Shown: piece by piece, positions 18,039 through 27,399 of the stretch
Layout of the letters: each line of letters starts with the position of its first letter
How positions within the stretch are numbered: position 1 is the stretch's first letter
Source: Alkalimonas amylolytica
Lineage (GTDB): Bacteria > Pseudomonadota > Gammaproteobacteria > Enterobacterales > Alteromonadaceae
Assembly: GCF_900107845.1 (NCBI RefSeq)
Contig: NZ_FNRM01000009.1
Coordinates: 62,001 to 126,000 of the forward strand
DNA: 64,000 bases
Direction of reading: 5' to 3'
Translations under genes and position numbers: made by a program
The notes under the pieces: model-generated
Databases searched by the model: none
Told to the model about the DNA's origin: nothing
Seen by the model: the letters and a program-made list of their open reading frames with translations, nothing else

Positions 18039-20921
18039 TCAGAAGCGCTGTTGGATTCCGAAGAATACATAACGACCAGTTGAATCCCAGAAACCTGGGT
18101 CAGTGTTCGCAGACAGAGCCGCTGAATAGTATGGCGGATCATTATCCAGCACGTTGTTCACACCGACACTCAGACGGGTACCTTCACCAACCATCCACTG
18201 AACAGTCAGATCCAGGTAGTTCTCAGCAGAGTGGTTTTCCTGGTTCGCAACACGGCTTGGGTGGTTATCCACTTTGCCAAGATGACGCCAGTTGGCAGAA
18301 ATGGTCACATCCCATGGCGTCATCCAGGTAGCACGCAAGTTGTGCTGCCACTTAGGCACCGGCTCAGTACATACGCCACCCCATTTGCCAGCACACTCGT
18401 TCAGGGTGCCACCAGCAATCGGCTGATTATCGTACTTCTGGAAGTAAGTACCGGTTAAAGAGAAGCGCAACCGGCCCATATCATTCAGATTCATGGTGTA
18501 CATGGAGTTGACGTCGATACCAGTCCGTTGCAGGAAGCCGATATTCACGTTAGTAGCAATAACCTGACCACCGTCTAACCACAAGGCTTGGTTAACTGGG
18601 GCACGTTGTACCAAGCTACAGAACCTTTCGTCACCCGTATCCAAACAGTTATTTACCGCAGTAATTGGTGGAATATTGGAGATAGCTTTTTCCACTTTAA
18701 TGTCGAAGTAATCGACAGAGAAGTCAAACCCATCAATAAAGCTTGGACGGAACACAAAACCAACCGATTTGGTTTTGGACTCTTCCGGATCCAGATCCGG
18801 GTTACCTCCAGTCAACTGGTTGTATTGGTTGGCCGGGCTGTTCGGGATGGAGCCGTAACGATCAGCAGTTACCCCAGTGCGCTGACAATCTGCCAGGGAA
18901 CGTTGCGGGGTTTCACCACCACATGGATCGGCGTTCCACTGGAACAAGCCGGCGCCTTGTGATGCAAACAATTCACGGATGTTGGCAGCACGGGCAGCTA
19001 TCTGGTAGCTGGCACGCAGTTTAAAGTCCTGGGTAATATCCCAACCCAACGCATACTTCTGAGTAGTCGTGGTTTTACCAGTATCGTACTCGGAGTAACG
19101 GAAACCTAAATCCAATACCAGGCTTTCGGCAAATGGAGCATCCTCAACCAGGTAGATTTTAGCTTCAGAGAAAACTTCATCCACGCTGACTGAACCAGCA
19201 ACAGGCAGAGATGGACCGCCCTGACCAGCCCCCTCGAAGTCGATGTAACCACGGTCTGGAGCAAAGGTCAGGGTATCGCGGCGGGTTGACACACCTAATA
19301 ACAGCTCAACGCCATACTCAGCAAAGGGTGATTTGATGCCATAGTCGGTTAGGTCACCCAATACATAACCCGTGAACTCAGTTAAACCTGTGGTACCACG
19401 CGAGAACAATGGCAAGGTCAGGTAATCAATCTGCGCCTGGTTAATAGCACCTTCGGTAAACAGGTTGTAAGGCACACAGGTAGGATCAGAGCCATCCGCC
19501 ACTGAACGACAAATGGCATTGCCATCTGCATCGCTGACAACATCCAAGGCACGGGCAATACGTGATTTACTGAAGTCATTGAAGTAAGTTTGCGAGTAAT
19601 TGACCTGGGCAAAGTTGACGTAAGCGTCATAGGTCCACTGGTCGTTGATTTCACCACGAATACCTAAGACTGCACGGTGTGAGTTGTGCTCGCGATCATC
19701 GATACGTGGGCCACCTTCAATGTTACGTTTCGCAACAAAGGCTGACACAGAATCATCACGGGTTAAACCACGGTTACCACAAAGCGCATTAAACTGCTGA
19801 TCCGACATCAGTGGGTTAGAACAAGTCAATGTAACCGGCACAAAGAAAGCACCTGACTCGGCAATTTGCGAACGGCTGCTGTTGTGGGTATAACCCAACT
19901 CGGCATACAATTCAACGTTGTTGTTAAAGGCATATTTACCAAAGGCACCTAAGGCAACACGCTCATCCGGACGCTGGAAGTAGTTGACCGGGCCATAGTT
20001 GTACAAACGACCATCGTATTGAGCAAACTCGCTGCCCTGAGTAATAAAGTCGAAAGTAGAAAAGTCAGAAAAGCGTGGATCTGGTGCAGCACCCGAGCCA
20101 CCACAACCAAAACCATTGACCGAGCCACCGGTCAGCGCACAGGCACTGAAATCACGATCGGATTGGAATACCGGTTTAATACGACGGTAGCTACCGAACA
20201 TGGTAACATTGCCTTTACCATCGTCCGAGTTAAAGCCCATGATCAGGTTGTACATGTTGGAGTGGCCATCACGTACATTGCCATCCGGCAGTTCAAAGCC
20301 AGCATTGCGAACAGCTTGAGCTGCCGGGCTGCTGTTGCTGTTGTTGTGTTGATAGAAACTATGCTGGTAATCGAACTGAATACCTTCAAAGTCATCTTTC
20401 ATCATGAAGTTAACAACACCAGCGATAGCATCAGAACCGTAAGTTGCTGAAGCACCGCCAGTTAACAGCTCAACGTTTTTGATCAGTTGCGCAGGAATCT
20501 GATTCAAATCAGGTACACCACCTCCAGCTGATGGCGAACCACCAACCATGCGGCGACCGTTGATCAGTGTCAAAGTACGCTTGGACTCTAGACCACGCAA
20601 AGAAATGGTAGCGGTACCATTGGCACCATTGTTGGTGGTAGCGGCTTGGCCAGCAAACACTTGTGGCAAGTCGCTTACTAGGTCTTCAGTACGAATGGTT
20701 CCGGCAAACTCAAACTCTTCTGAGGTAACCTGGGTGATAGGGCTGGAGGTAACCACGTTGGCAGATTGAGGAATACGGGAACCCGTAACCTGAATACGCT
20801 CAACTCGCTCAGCTTCTTGCTCGTCAGCGGCGGCAACTTGTGCTGTCAGAGCAGTCGCCGAAGCGGCTCCAAAAGCAATCGCCAAGCGCACAGCTTTGCT
20901 TAATTTATTATTCGTATACAT
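18039..20921 (-). CDS. TonB-dependent outer membrane receptor 1
   Basis: This 960-residue protein is an outer membrane gated transporter. A signal peptide ends near AQVAAADE (about residue 32). The plug domain follows, with EDLVSDLPQVF, ISLRGLESKRTLTLINGRR and GGASATYGSDAIAGVVNF, and then a 22-strand barrel ending in the C-terminal phenylalanine (FFGIQQRF) used by the Bam machine. The ATG has a CAGGGAG ribosome site. It belongs to the large receptors frequent in Alteromonadales, with extended loops and Cys pairs; peptide or glycan uptake is typical, but the substrate cannot be read from sequence. Receptor 2, upstream on the same strand, has an almost identical signal peptide, ribosome site and promoter, so they are paralogues under similar control. 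Confidence 0.93.
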   Translation of the reverse strand: MYTNNKLSKAVRLAIAFGAASATALTAQVAAADEQEAERVERIQVTGSRIPQSANVVTSSPITQVTSEEFEFAGTIRTEDLVSDLPQVFAGQAATTNNGANGTATISLRGLESKRTLTLINGRRMVGGSPSAGGGVPDLNQIPAQLIKNVELLTGGASATYGSDAIAGVVNFMMKDDFEGIQFDYQHSFYQHNNSNSSPAAQAVRNAGFELPDGNVRDGHSNMYNLIMGFNSDDGKGNVTMFGSYRRIKPVFQSDRDFSACALTGGSVNGFGCGGSGAAPDPRFSDFSTFDFITQGSEFAQYDGRLYNYGPVNYFQRPDERVALGAFGKYAFNNNVELYAELGYTHNSSRSQIAESGAFFVPVTLTCSNPLMSDQQFNALCGNRGLTRDDSVSAFVAKRNIEGGPRIDDREHNSHRAVLGIRGEINDQWTYDAYVNFAQVNYSQTYFNDFSKSRIARALDVVSDADGNAICRSVADGSDPTCVPYNLFTEGAINQAQIDYLTLPLFSRGTTGLTEFTGYVLGDLTDYGIKSPFAEYGVELLLGVSTRRDTLTFAPDRGYIDFEGAGQGGPSLPVAGSVSVDEVFSEAKIYLVEDAPFAESLVLDLGFRYSEYDTGKTTTTQKYALGWDITQDFKLRASYQIAARAANIRELFASQGAGLFQWNADPCGGETPQRSLADCQRTGVTADRYGSIPNSPANQYNQLTGGNPDLDPEESKTKSVGFVFRPSFIDGFDFSVDYFDIKVEKAISNIPPITAVNNCLDTGDERFCSLVQRAPVNQALWLDGGQVIATNVNIGFLQRTGIDVNSMYTMNLNDMGRLRFSLTGTYFQKYDNQPIAGGTLNECAGKWGGVCTEPVPKWQHNLRATWMTPWDVTISANWRHLGKVDNHPSRVANQENHSAENYLDLTVQWMVGEGTRLSVGVNNVLDNDPPYYSAALSANTDPGFWDSTGRYVFFGIQQRF

Positions 20922-21036
20922 GTATTTCTCCCTGGACCACTATGAGTTAGTGATTCTATTTTTCACCTAAGCCAGAACTTTACGGCATCTGGCATTCCGC
21001 TTAAACCGGGGAAACCCCGATCCGTCACTCTTTGAT

Positions 21037-21064
21037 GATAAACGTAATTTTTCGCCAGGGTCAA
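21037..21064 (-). promoter_or_regulatory. Putative sigma-70 promoter of TonB receptor 1
   Basis: On the minus strand TTGACC (21064-21059) is followed after 16 bases by TTTATC (21042-21037). The downstream 5' leader is about 110 bases and carries the CGGGG/CCCCG hairpin. The same TTGACC plus 16-base layout lies upstream of receptor 2. Confidence 0.5.
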
Positions 21065-21353
21065 CTAGTTTGATGAATGTTTTTCAGAGTTCAGCGGCGT
21101 TGCTTTTAAAGGATTTCTGATGTAGCGCATACTGAAGTATCGCGGGCTGCAACTTGAAAGGGTGTAAAACAAGCGGATTCTCTTTAAAAGTTCCGAATAA
21201 TCTAAATTTAGCGAGCAATTGCCATATTCTTTTTGTACACATTTCGTGACAGTATTGCCGGACTTACAGACAAATAATTGCATTCCAACAAGTTTTAGGC
21301 TGACATCACATACGAAGCGCAATCAGCCGCAGTGTTTAAAACTCAACAATAAA

Positions 21354-21379
21354 AAAACACCAGCCGAAGCTGGTGTTTT
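21354..21379 (-). terminator. Intrinsic terminator after TonB receptor 2
   Basis: AAAACACCAGC and GCTGGTGTTTT pair around a CGAA loop (UUCG on the minus-strand RNA), followed by a U-run. It lies 40 bases past the stop of receptor 2. Confidence 0.85.
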
Positions 21380-21418
21380 CATGCAGATAAAATGGTTGCT
21401 TAACCTAAGCTGCTTTAC

Positions 21419-24274
21419 TTAGAAAGTGTAGTTCACACCTAAAGTGAAGCGCTGTCCCATCATATCGTAGTAGTTACCATTGTTGTACATACCCGGAAGA
21501 CGCGGTGGCGTCCGATCGAACATGTTCAAAATACCAGCACGAACTTGCAGATTATCATTCACGTTGTAGCGTGAGGTCAGATCCCAGGTGATGTACGAAG
21601 GTACATCGTTGTAGTTGTTCTGGTTAGGTGTCCACTCGTTATTCAAAACAGAGCTATGACGGTGTGTCATGGTCAGAACCGCTGAGAAATCCTGATAGTT
21701 GTAGCTAGTGATTAAACGGTTACGCCAGCGTGGACGCGCTTGTTCACCAGTGTTGACAACTTCATCTTCAGCAAAACCCGTCTGGTTAAAGGTACGCTCT
21801 TCCAGATAGGTGCCGATCCAACGCACACCAAAGTCACCAAAGTCGGTGCTGAAACGGTAGTTCGCTTCAATATCCACACCTGAAGTAGTACTTAATGCTG
21901 AGTTAATTGGCTTCTGGAAGAAGTTTACAATTTCAAACGTATTCGGATCACGCTCAATCAGCGGGCAGAATACGTTATCAATTGAATTCGACTGATAGCA
22001 GTAACGAACCAGGTTGTTCGCGGTGAAAGATTGAATCATGTTGGACATGTCAAACTTCCAGTAATCCACTGTCAGGCTGAAATCATCCAGGAAGCTTGGG
22101 TTGTAAACAAAACCAATGGTAATGTCTTTGGCAATTTCATTGGTCAAATCGGTGTTACCAATGATAAAGCCTGGACGGGTTGAACCAAACCACTCTTGCG
22201 ATGGCTCAAAGTTAGCCGGAATGCCCTGAGCAGCACAGTTGTTCAGGATGTTTTCACGGTAGTTTGGGTTCAGTGCATCACGCTGGCTGGTAGCACAAAG
22301 GTCAGTGATGCTAGCAAACGTCTGCCCTGGTGGGTTGAACAACTCACCAATATTCGGTGCACGTACAGACTTAGAGCGATTAAGACGCACACGCAGCTCG
22401 TCATTGATTTCCCAGTTCAGGCCAATTTTCCAAGCCGTATCCGAACCAGAGGTCGAATAACGCATCGCACGACCGGCGGTTTCGAAGGTAAGGTTTTCAA
22501 CGAAAGCCATGCCTTCAATCAATGGGATTGAAAACTCCGCCGAGATTTCTTTTACATCAAAATCACCGGATAATGGCTGAGACTGGTTGTTAAACAACAA
22601 GCCTGCACGCATTGCCGGATCTGGCAGCGTCTTAGCTTTTTCTTTACGGTATTCAACAGCAAAAGCAGCGGCTAACCAGCCGGCAGGCAGTTCCATGATA
22701 TCGCCACTGACTGCAGCGCCAATCACGTGCTGTTGGATGGACGAACGACGAATCGCATCGGTGCTCACCCAATCGTAAGCCTCATCGCTGTACAGACCAC
22801 GGCCAAAGATGTTTAGTGGTAAACAGCCCTGTGCACGGGCGATTTCATCGCGACAAACCACCTGGCCGTTCAGTTCAATGGCATCAATCGCATCGTAGAA
22901 ACGATCTTCATACATCTCACCGTACCACTCGGTATCGGCTTGAACATGGCCAGATGTCATATAAACATCATACATCCAGTTGTCGTTAATGGCGCCATCA
23001 AAACCAAGAGAAATCCGCGCTAAAGTACGGTCTTGTGAATACTGACGATTACCGAAATCAGAAGCCAGATAGCCCATGGAAACTGCACCACGTGGATCAA
23101 AGCCAAGGTTTTGCTGGCTGATCAGATCACGGGCAGCCTGCGGTAATAAGGCATTGTCACCATAGGCAATAAAGTTCAGGAAAGCTGGCGAGCTCTCACC
23201 GTACGCGTCTGTTTTGGATAAATTCAGCTCCATTTGCATACGATGATCATCGTTAAACTCGTAATTCATGTTGGTTACAAAGTTAATCCGATCAAGCGGA
23301 GTACGCATAAAGCTGTTTTCAGCAAAGTTGTAGCCTTCACCACCCAGGTAATCGACCCGGCCAGAAGTCAGTGGTGGCAGCGGCTCACCCAACTGCTGCG
23401 GGCGCATGGTACCATCTTCGCTGAAGGTATAACGGGTGCCACCTGCTGCGAAGGTACCAGTTTTGGTGTAAGATGCCAGTACCTGCTGACCATAACCCCA
23501 GACAACCGCGGCAGGGCTGTTCGGGTCATTAGGATCACGATTTGGGTTACGAATTACGATCGGCGCTTCACGCAAAAAGTCGCGATCCATGAAACTGATT
23601 TGCTTTTGACGCGCCCAGCTCAGGTTAGAAATAAAGCTGGCGCGGCCTAAATCAGCACCAAAGGTCAAAGAAGCATACTCTTCCTCACCGCCGCTTTGAC
23701 GAGTTTGCGTGGTAGAGACATCGATGGTGACACCATCGTAAGACGTTTTGGTAATGATGTTTACAACACCCGCCACAGCATCAGAACCGTAAACCGCAGA
23801 TGAACCACCGGTAGTGATTTCGATACGGTCAATCATTGCAGTTGGAATGTTGTTTAAGTCAACTGCTGAGCTGCCCGGAGCACCAGAGATAAAGCGACGG
23901 CCGTTGACCAGCACCAGAGTACGGTTCGAGCCCAGACCACGTAGATCGGTGTTGTTCAAGCCACTGGCAAAAATGGTATTGTTGCTCGTCTCAGGTGATA
24001 AACCAATCAAGGTGTTCGGCATCCGGTGCAGTAAATCTGCCACATTGGTAACACCAGCATCAACAAGACCTTCACCGGTAATAACCGTTACTGGAGTTGG
24101 GGCAATTTCACCGATACGACGAATACGTGAACCTGTTACTTCAATACGCTCGATAGTTGTTGCTTCCTGCTCATTCACATCAGCAACAACGAATCCTGGA
24201 ACAGCGGCCGCGGTTAAAGCGCCCACTGTCATTGCCAAGCGCACTGCTTTGGACAATTTGTTGTTTTTATACAT
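21419..24274 (-). CDS. TonB-dependent outer membrane receptor 2
   Basis: This receptor has 951 residues from the ATG at 24274. The frame opens upstream at 24406, but the chosen ATG starts MYKNNKLSKAVRLAM, matching receptor 1, and has AGGGAG at 8-base spacing. The signal peptide ends near VPGFVVADV. Plug motifs include TDLRGLGSNRTLVLVNGRR and GGSSAVYGSDAVAGVVNI. The barrel ends in GQRFTLGVNYTF with a terminal phenylalanine. A pre-plug TonB-box-like segment TIERIEVTGSRI corresponds to RVERIQVTGSRI in receptor 1. It is an outer membrane transporter of unknown substrate, energised through TonB-ExbBD encoded elsewhere. Its own promoter (24393-24420) and terminator make it a single-gene unit. Confidence 0.93.
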   Translation of the reverse strand: MYKNNKLSKAVRLAMTVGALTAAAVPGFVVADVNEQEATTIERIEVTGSRIRRIGEIAPTPVTVITGEGLVDAGVTNVADLLHRMPNTLIGLSPETSNNTIFASGLNNTDLRGLGSNRTLVLVNGRRFISGAPGSSAVDLNNIPTAMIDRIEITTGGSSAVYGSDAVAGVVNIITKTSYDGVTIDVSTTQTRQSGGEEEYASLTFGADLGRASFISNLSWARQKQISFMDRDFLREAPIVIRNPNRDPNDPNSPAAVVWGYGQQVLASYTKTGTFAAGGTRYTFSEDGTMRPQQLGEPLPPLTSGRVDYLGGEGYNFAENSFMRTPLDRINFVTNMNYEFNDDHRMQMELNLSKTDAYGESSPAFLNFIAYGDNALLPQAARDLISQQNLGFDPRGAVSMGYLASDFGNRQYSQDRTLARISLGFDGAINDNWMYDVYMTSGHVQADTEWYGEMYEDRFYDAIDAIELNGQVVCRDEIARAQGCLPLNIFGRGLYSDEAYDWVSTDAIRRSSIQQHVIGAAVSGDIMELPAGWLAAAFAVEYRKEKAKTLPDPAMRAGLLFNNQSQPLSGDFDVKEISAEFSIPLIEGMAFVENLTFETAGRAMRYSTSGSDTAWKIGLNWEINDELRVRLNRSKSVRAPNIGELFNPPGQTFASITDLCATSQRDALNPNYRENILNNCAAQGIPANFEPSQEWFGSTRPGFIIGNTDLTNEIAKDITIGFVYNPSFLDDFSLTVDYWKFDMSNMIQSFTANNLVRYCYQSNSIDNVFCPLIERDPNTFEIVNFFQKPINSALSTTSGVDIEANYRFSTDFGDFGVRWIGTYLEERTFNQTGFAEDEVVNTGEQARPRWRNRLITSYNYQDFSAVLTMTHRHSSVLNNEWTPNQNNYNDVPSYITWDLTSRYNVNDNLQVRAGILNMFDRTPPRLPGMYNNGNYYDMMGQRFTLGVNYTF

Positions 24275-24392
24275 TAGAAAGTCTCCCTGGTTGTCGTACA
24301 TAGCGACAATCAAATTTTGTGAGGTGTTTTGTGCTTTTTGAAAAAAGCTTTGCCGAAATACCATGCAATAAAAAAGGCATTTCATACCCGAT

Positions 24393-24420
24393 GCTATACA
24401 TTTCACCCCTACCAGGTCAA
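24393..24420 (-). promoter_or_regulatory. Putative sigma-70 promoter of TonB receptor 2
   Basis: On the minus strand TTGACC (24420-24415) is followed after 16 bases by TATAGC (24398-24393), giving a leader of about 110 bases. The -35 context GTTGACCTGG resembles GTTGACCCTGG of receptor 1. Confidence 0.5.
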
Positions 24421-24561
24421 CCTTCTTGCTAAAATTTGCGATGAATGCAAATTTAAAGAGATGATTGGCAACTTGTACGATCTGCCTTGCTTTTAGGCAG
24501 TAATTGCTATCTGTAGCGTTAGTTTTTAGAATAGAGCGCTTGGACGTTCAGAAAAAATTAC

Positions 24562-26607
24562 ATGCTGCAAACTGAAACTCAACAAAGTATCCGCGCGATT
24601 CAGCAACAGATCCGTAACGCCTTGCCAAACTACCGCGTTCGACAAGGACAAAACCAACTGATTGCAGAAATCGCCCATACCATTGCCGGCAGTTACCACC
24701 GGCATCATCGCATTGCACTGGTTGAAGCCGGTACGGGAACCGGTAAGTCATTGGCCTATTTACTAGCCTGTATTCCTTATGTGCTCACACACAACAAAAC
24801 GCTGGTGATTGCCACTGCTACCGTGGCTTTGCAAGAGCAATTAGTTCGTAAAGACTTACCCTTTTTTCAGCAACACGCCGGGCTCGATTTTGAGTTTTGT
24901 CTGGTTAAAGGCCGTCAGCGTTATGCTTGCATTGAACGCTTGCAAGAGATGCTGCAGCAGCCTGAGCTCTTCCCGGATGGCAGCGCTAAGCATCAGGCGC
25001 TAGCTACCAAGCTGCTGAAAGCCTGGCAACAGCGGCATTGGCTTGGCGATAGCGACAGCCTGCCATTTGCCGTGCCGGATGCACTCTGGCAACAGATCCA
25101 GGCCGATCCCTACCATTGCCATCGCGGCAGCCGCCGTCACCAACACTGTCCATTCCACTTGGCTCGGGCTGAAATTGCCGGCAGCCAGGTGCTGGTGACC
25201 AACCAGGCTTTTTTGCTGGCCGATTTGGAAGCAGGCTCTGCGCAGTTACCACCGCCGGAAGACTGTGTCTATGTGATTGATGAAGGCCACCACCTGGTGG
25301 ATAGTGCCCGCAGTTTTTTATCGGCCAGTGCGCCCTTGCTGCAACAAGAGCTGTGGCTGGAGAAAGCGCTGAAATTCAGTCAGCGCATGCAGGCGAATCT
25401 GCCGGAGTCAGCACTTAAAACCGCCATCAAACTGCAGGAGCTGATCGATGATTACCGCCGCGATTATCAGCCCATTCAACAGCAACTAGCTGCTTTTATC
25501 CCTGCCTGGTTTAGTAACAAGCCGCAGTTTCGTTTTGCCGATGCAGCTTTACCGCTGCTACTGAGCCAGCAGGCCGAGTCGCTGGCAAAATCCAGCCGCC
25601 AGGTGCTCAATCAACTGGAGCAGCTGCACCAAAAAATTCGTGAGGCGATTTTAGAGCAACAATTTCCTACCCGAGCTATCAGCAGCACCTTGCAGGAGCT
25701 GTCGTCTTTTGATCAGAAATTTAGCCAGCAACAGGCATTGTGGCAGCTTTGGGCCGAGCCTCAGCATGCGCATGTTTATCAGGCCCGTTGGGTCGAGCAA
25801 CCAGAGCAACAACCCCACCAAATTACCGGCTGTGCCAGCCCACTCCGGGTACAGGCGCAACTGGAGCGTCTGTTGTTTCGGCCGGCTTTTGCCTGTGTGC
25901 TCTGCTCTGCGACCCTGACCGCCCTCAACTGCTTCAGCTATCCGCTGCGTGAGCTAGGGCTGGATCAGTGGGAAGGGGTGCGCACGCTAAAAGTCGACTC
26001 GCCTTTCGCCTATGCCGAGCAAGGTCATATTCTGCTGCCAAAAATGCAGCATGAACCGACTGCGGATGGTTTTACGGATGAACTCTGTCAGTTGTTGCCC
26101 GATTATTTGCCCAGGCAACAAGCCAGTCTGGTGCTGTTTGCTTCTTACTGGCAAATGAATCAGGTCGCTGAGGTCTTGCGCACCAAAGGATTTGAGTTAT
26201 TGGTGCAAGGTGAAGCGGCCCGGCAAAAGCTGCTGGAGCAGCATCGGCAGAATGTGGCAGAGCACAAAACCAGTATTTTATTTGGCACCCAAAGCTTTGC
26301 CGAAGGGCTGGATTTACCGGGCAATTTGCTGACCAATCTGGTGATCACCAAGTTGCCTTTTGCGGTGCCAACCTCACCGCTGGAGGAGGCCATGAGTGAA
26401 GCGGTGACTAAACAAGGTGGCAACCCTTTTTTACAACTAACGGTACCTGCAACAGCGAAGAAACTGGTACAGGCTTGTGGTAGACTACTGCGGCAAGAGC
26501 AGGACAGCGGTCAAATTGTGATTTTGGACCGACGCCTGGTCAGCAAAACCTATGGTAAAGCGATGCTCGATGCGCTACCGCCATTTAAACGCAGCATTCA
26601 CTATTAA
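24562..26607 (+). CDS. dinG: ATP-dependent DNA helicase, DinG/YoaA family
   Basis: This 681-residue protein is an XPD-like superfamily 2 helicase. It has Walker A AGTGTGKS at 56-63, the DEGH box in YVIDEGHHL near 236 and the C-terminal motif QACGRLLRQEQDSG. DinG unwinds R-loops and D-loops at transcription-replication conflicts. DinG proteins normally carry a 4Fe-4S cluster on four cysteines. Here C123 (QRYAC), C186 and C196 are present, but the middle cysteine of the usual C-x4-C-x5-C group is absent (CHRGSRRHQHC). I see no clear LexA box upstream. It is first of four tightly packed genes (TSUP transporter, priC, deacetylase), with 11, 1 and 1 bases between them. Confidence 0.93.
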   Translation: MLQTETQQSIRAIQQQIRNALPNYRVRQGQNQLIAEIAHTIAGSYHRHHRIALVEAGTGTGKSLAYLLACIPYVLTHNKTLVIATATVALQEQLVRKDLPFFQQHAGLDFEFCLVKGRQRYACIERLQEMLQQPELFPDGSAKHQALATKLLKAWQQRHWLGDSDSLPFAVPDALWQQIQADPYHCHRGSRRHQHCPFHLARAEIAGSQVLVTNQAFLLADLEAGSAQLPPPEDCVYVIDEGHHLVDSARSFLSASAPLLQQELWLEKALKFSQRMQANLPESALKTAIKLQELIDDYRRDYQPIQQQLAAFIPAWFSNKPQFRFADAALPLLLSQQAESLAKSSRQVLNQLEQLHQKIREAILEQQFPTRAISSTLQELSSFDQKFSQQQALWQLWAEPQHAHVYQARWVEQPEQQPHQITGCASPLRVQAQLERLLFRPAFACVLCSATLTALNCFSYPLRELGLDQWEGVRTLKVDSPFAYAEQGHILLPKMQHEPTADGFTDELCQLLPDYLPRQQASLVLFASYWQMNQVAEVLRTKGFELLVQGEAARQKLLEQHRQNVAEHKTSILFGTQSFAEGLDLPGNLLTNLVITKLPFAVPTSPLEEAMSEAVTKQGGNPFLQLTVPATAKKLVQACGRLLRQEQDSGQIVILDRRLVSKTYGKAMLDALPPFKRSIHY

Positions 26608-26618
26608 GGCCTGTCGAA

Positions 26619-27398
26619 TTGTTCGCTGAATTTGCCATCGAACCCAGTGTTCTGCTTATACTTTGCGCCGTTGCTTTTACCGCTGGCTATATTGATGCCA
26701 TTGCCGGTGGCGGTGGCCTGTTGACTATCCCGGCCCTGCTTACCGCAGGCCTGCCACCGCACCTGGCGCTTGGTACCAACAAGCTGGCCGCTACTTTCGG
26801 CTCCTTAACCGCCTCGGTGACTTATTACCGCAAACGTTTGTTTGACCCTGTGTACTGGCGCCGTAGTCTGCTCTATACCGGTATCGGTGCTGCTTTAGGC
26901 ACCCTGCTGGTTGATCAGCTCAGCAGCGCTGCACTGGAAAAGTATCTACCGGTGGTCATTTTACTGGCTGCTGTCTATACGCTGTTTAACCGCATTGTGC
27001 CTGACGATCAACTCGAACTGCCGAAACAAAACCGCCGGCTGTTCTGGCAACAACGAAGTCAGGGGTTGGCGCTGGGCTTTTACGATGGAGTTGCAGGCCC
27101 GGGTACCGGCGCCTTCTGGATGGTGTCTACCATGGCACTGTACCGCATCAATTTGTTGCTGACCTGCGGTGTGGCCCGCACTATGAATTTTATCAGTAAT
27201 GGCGTCTCTCTGGCGGTATTTTTGTTGCTGGGTCATGTCTTTATTCTGCTTGGCCTGGCAATGGGGCTTTGCTTGATGGCAGGTGCCTGGCTGGGTGCCC
27301 ACTCCGCCATTCGCTTTGGCAGCCGCTTTATCCGCCCCGTCTTTATCAGCGTAGTGGTGGCCATAGCGCTGCGCCTGGCCTGGCAGGCCTGGAGTTAG
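26619..27398 (+). CDS. TSUP (TauE/SafE) family membrane transporter, YfcA-like
   Basis: This 259-residue inner membrane protein belongs to the TSUP family, which includes sulfite, sulfoacetate and organosulfur exporters and YfcA of E. coli. It has about eight hydrophobic helices and the YfcA signature IDAIAGGGGLLTIPALL near residue 25, repeated in part as YDGVAGPGTGAFW near 148. The start is TTG at 26619; no ATG lies in the first hundred residues, and this start aligns with the family N-terminus. AAGG lies 9 bases upstream, over the dinG stop. Its place between dinG and priC is not explained by function. Substrate unknown. Confidence 0.9.
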   Translation: MFAEFAIEPSVLLILCAVAFTAGYIDAIAGGGGLLTIPALLTAGLPPHLALGTNKLAATFGSLTASVTYYRKRLFDPVYWRRSLLYTGIGAALGTLLVDQLSSAALEKYLPVVILLAAVYTLFNRIVPDDQLELPKQNRRLFWQQRSQGLALGFYDGVAGPGTGAFWMVSTMALYRINLLLTCGVARTMNFISNGVSLAVFLLLGHVFILLGLAMGLCLMAGAWLGAHSAIRFGSRFIRPVFISVVVAIALRLAWQAWS

Positions 27399-27399
27399 T

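Larger units (their letters stand above)
20922..21418. other. 497-base intergenic region between the TonB receptor genes
   Basis: It holds the promoter of receptor 1 (21037-21064, minus), a leader hairpin (CGGGG-AAA-CCCCG, 21007-21019) and the terminator of receptor 2 (21354-21379). An 85-codon frame at 21065-21322 on the minus strand has no recognisable protein features and is Cys-rich, so I treat it as chance. I see nothing else in about 21080-21350, which is AT-rich. Confidence 0.6.

Noticed and set aside
21065-21322. 85-codon frame between the two TonB receptor genes
   Set aside because: No ribosome site of note, Cys-rich random-looking sequence, and it covers the promoter of receptor 1.
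23814-24341. 175-codon plus-strand frame opposite the start of TonB receptor 2
   Set aside because: Antisense to the conserved plug domain; Ser/Arg/Thr-rich composition typical of mirrored frames.
24480-24561. Possible LexA box before dinG
   Set aside because: CTGTAGCGTT near 24511 starts like one, but no matching CAG half-site lies at the right distance.
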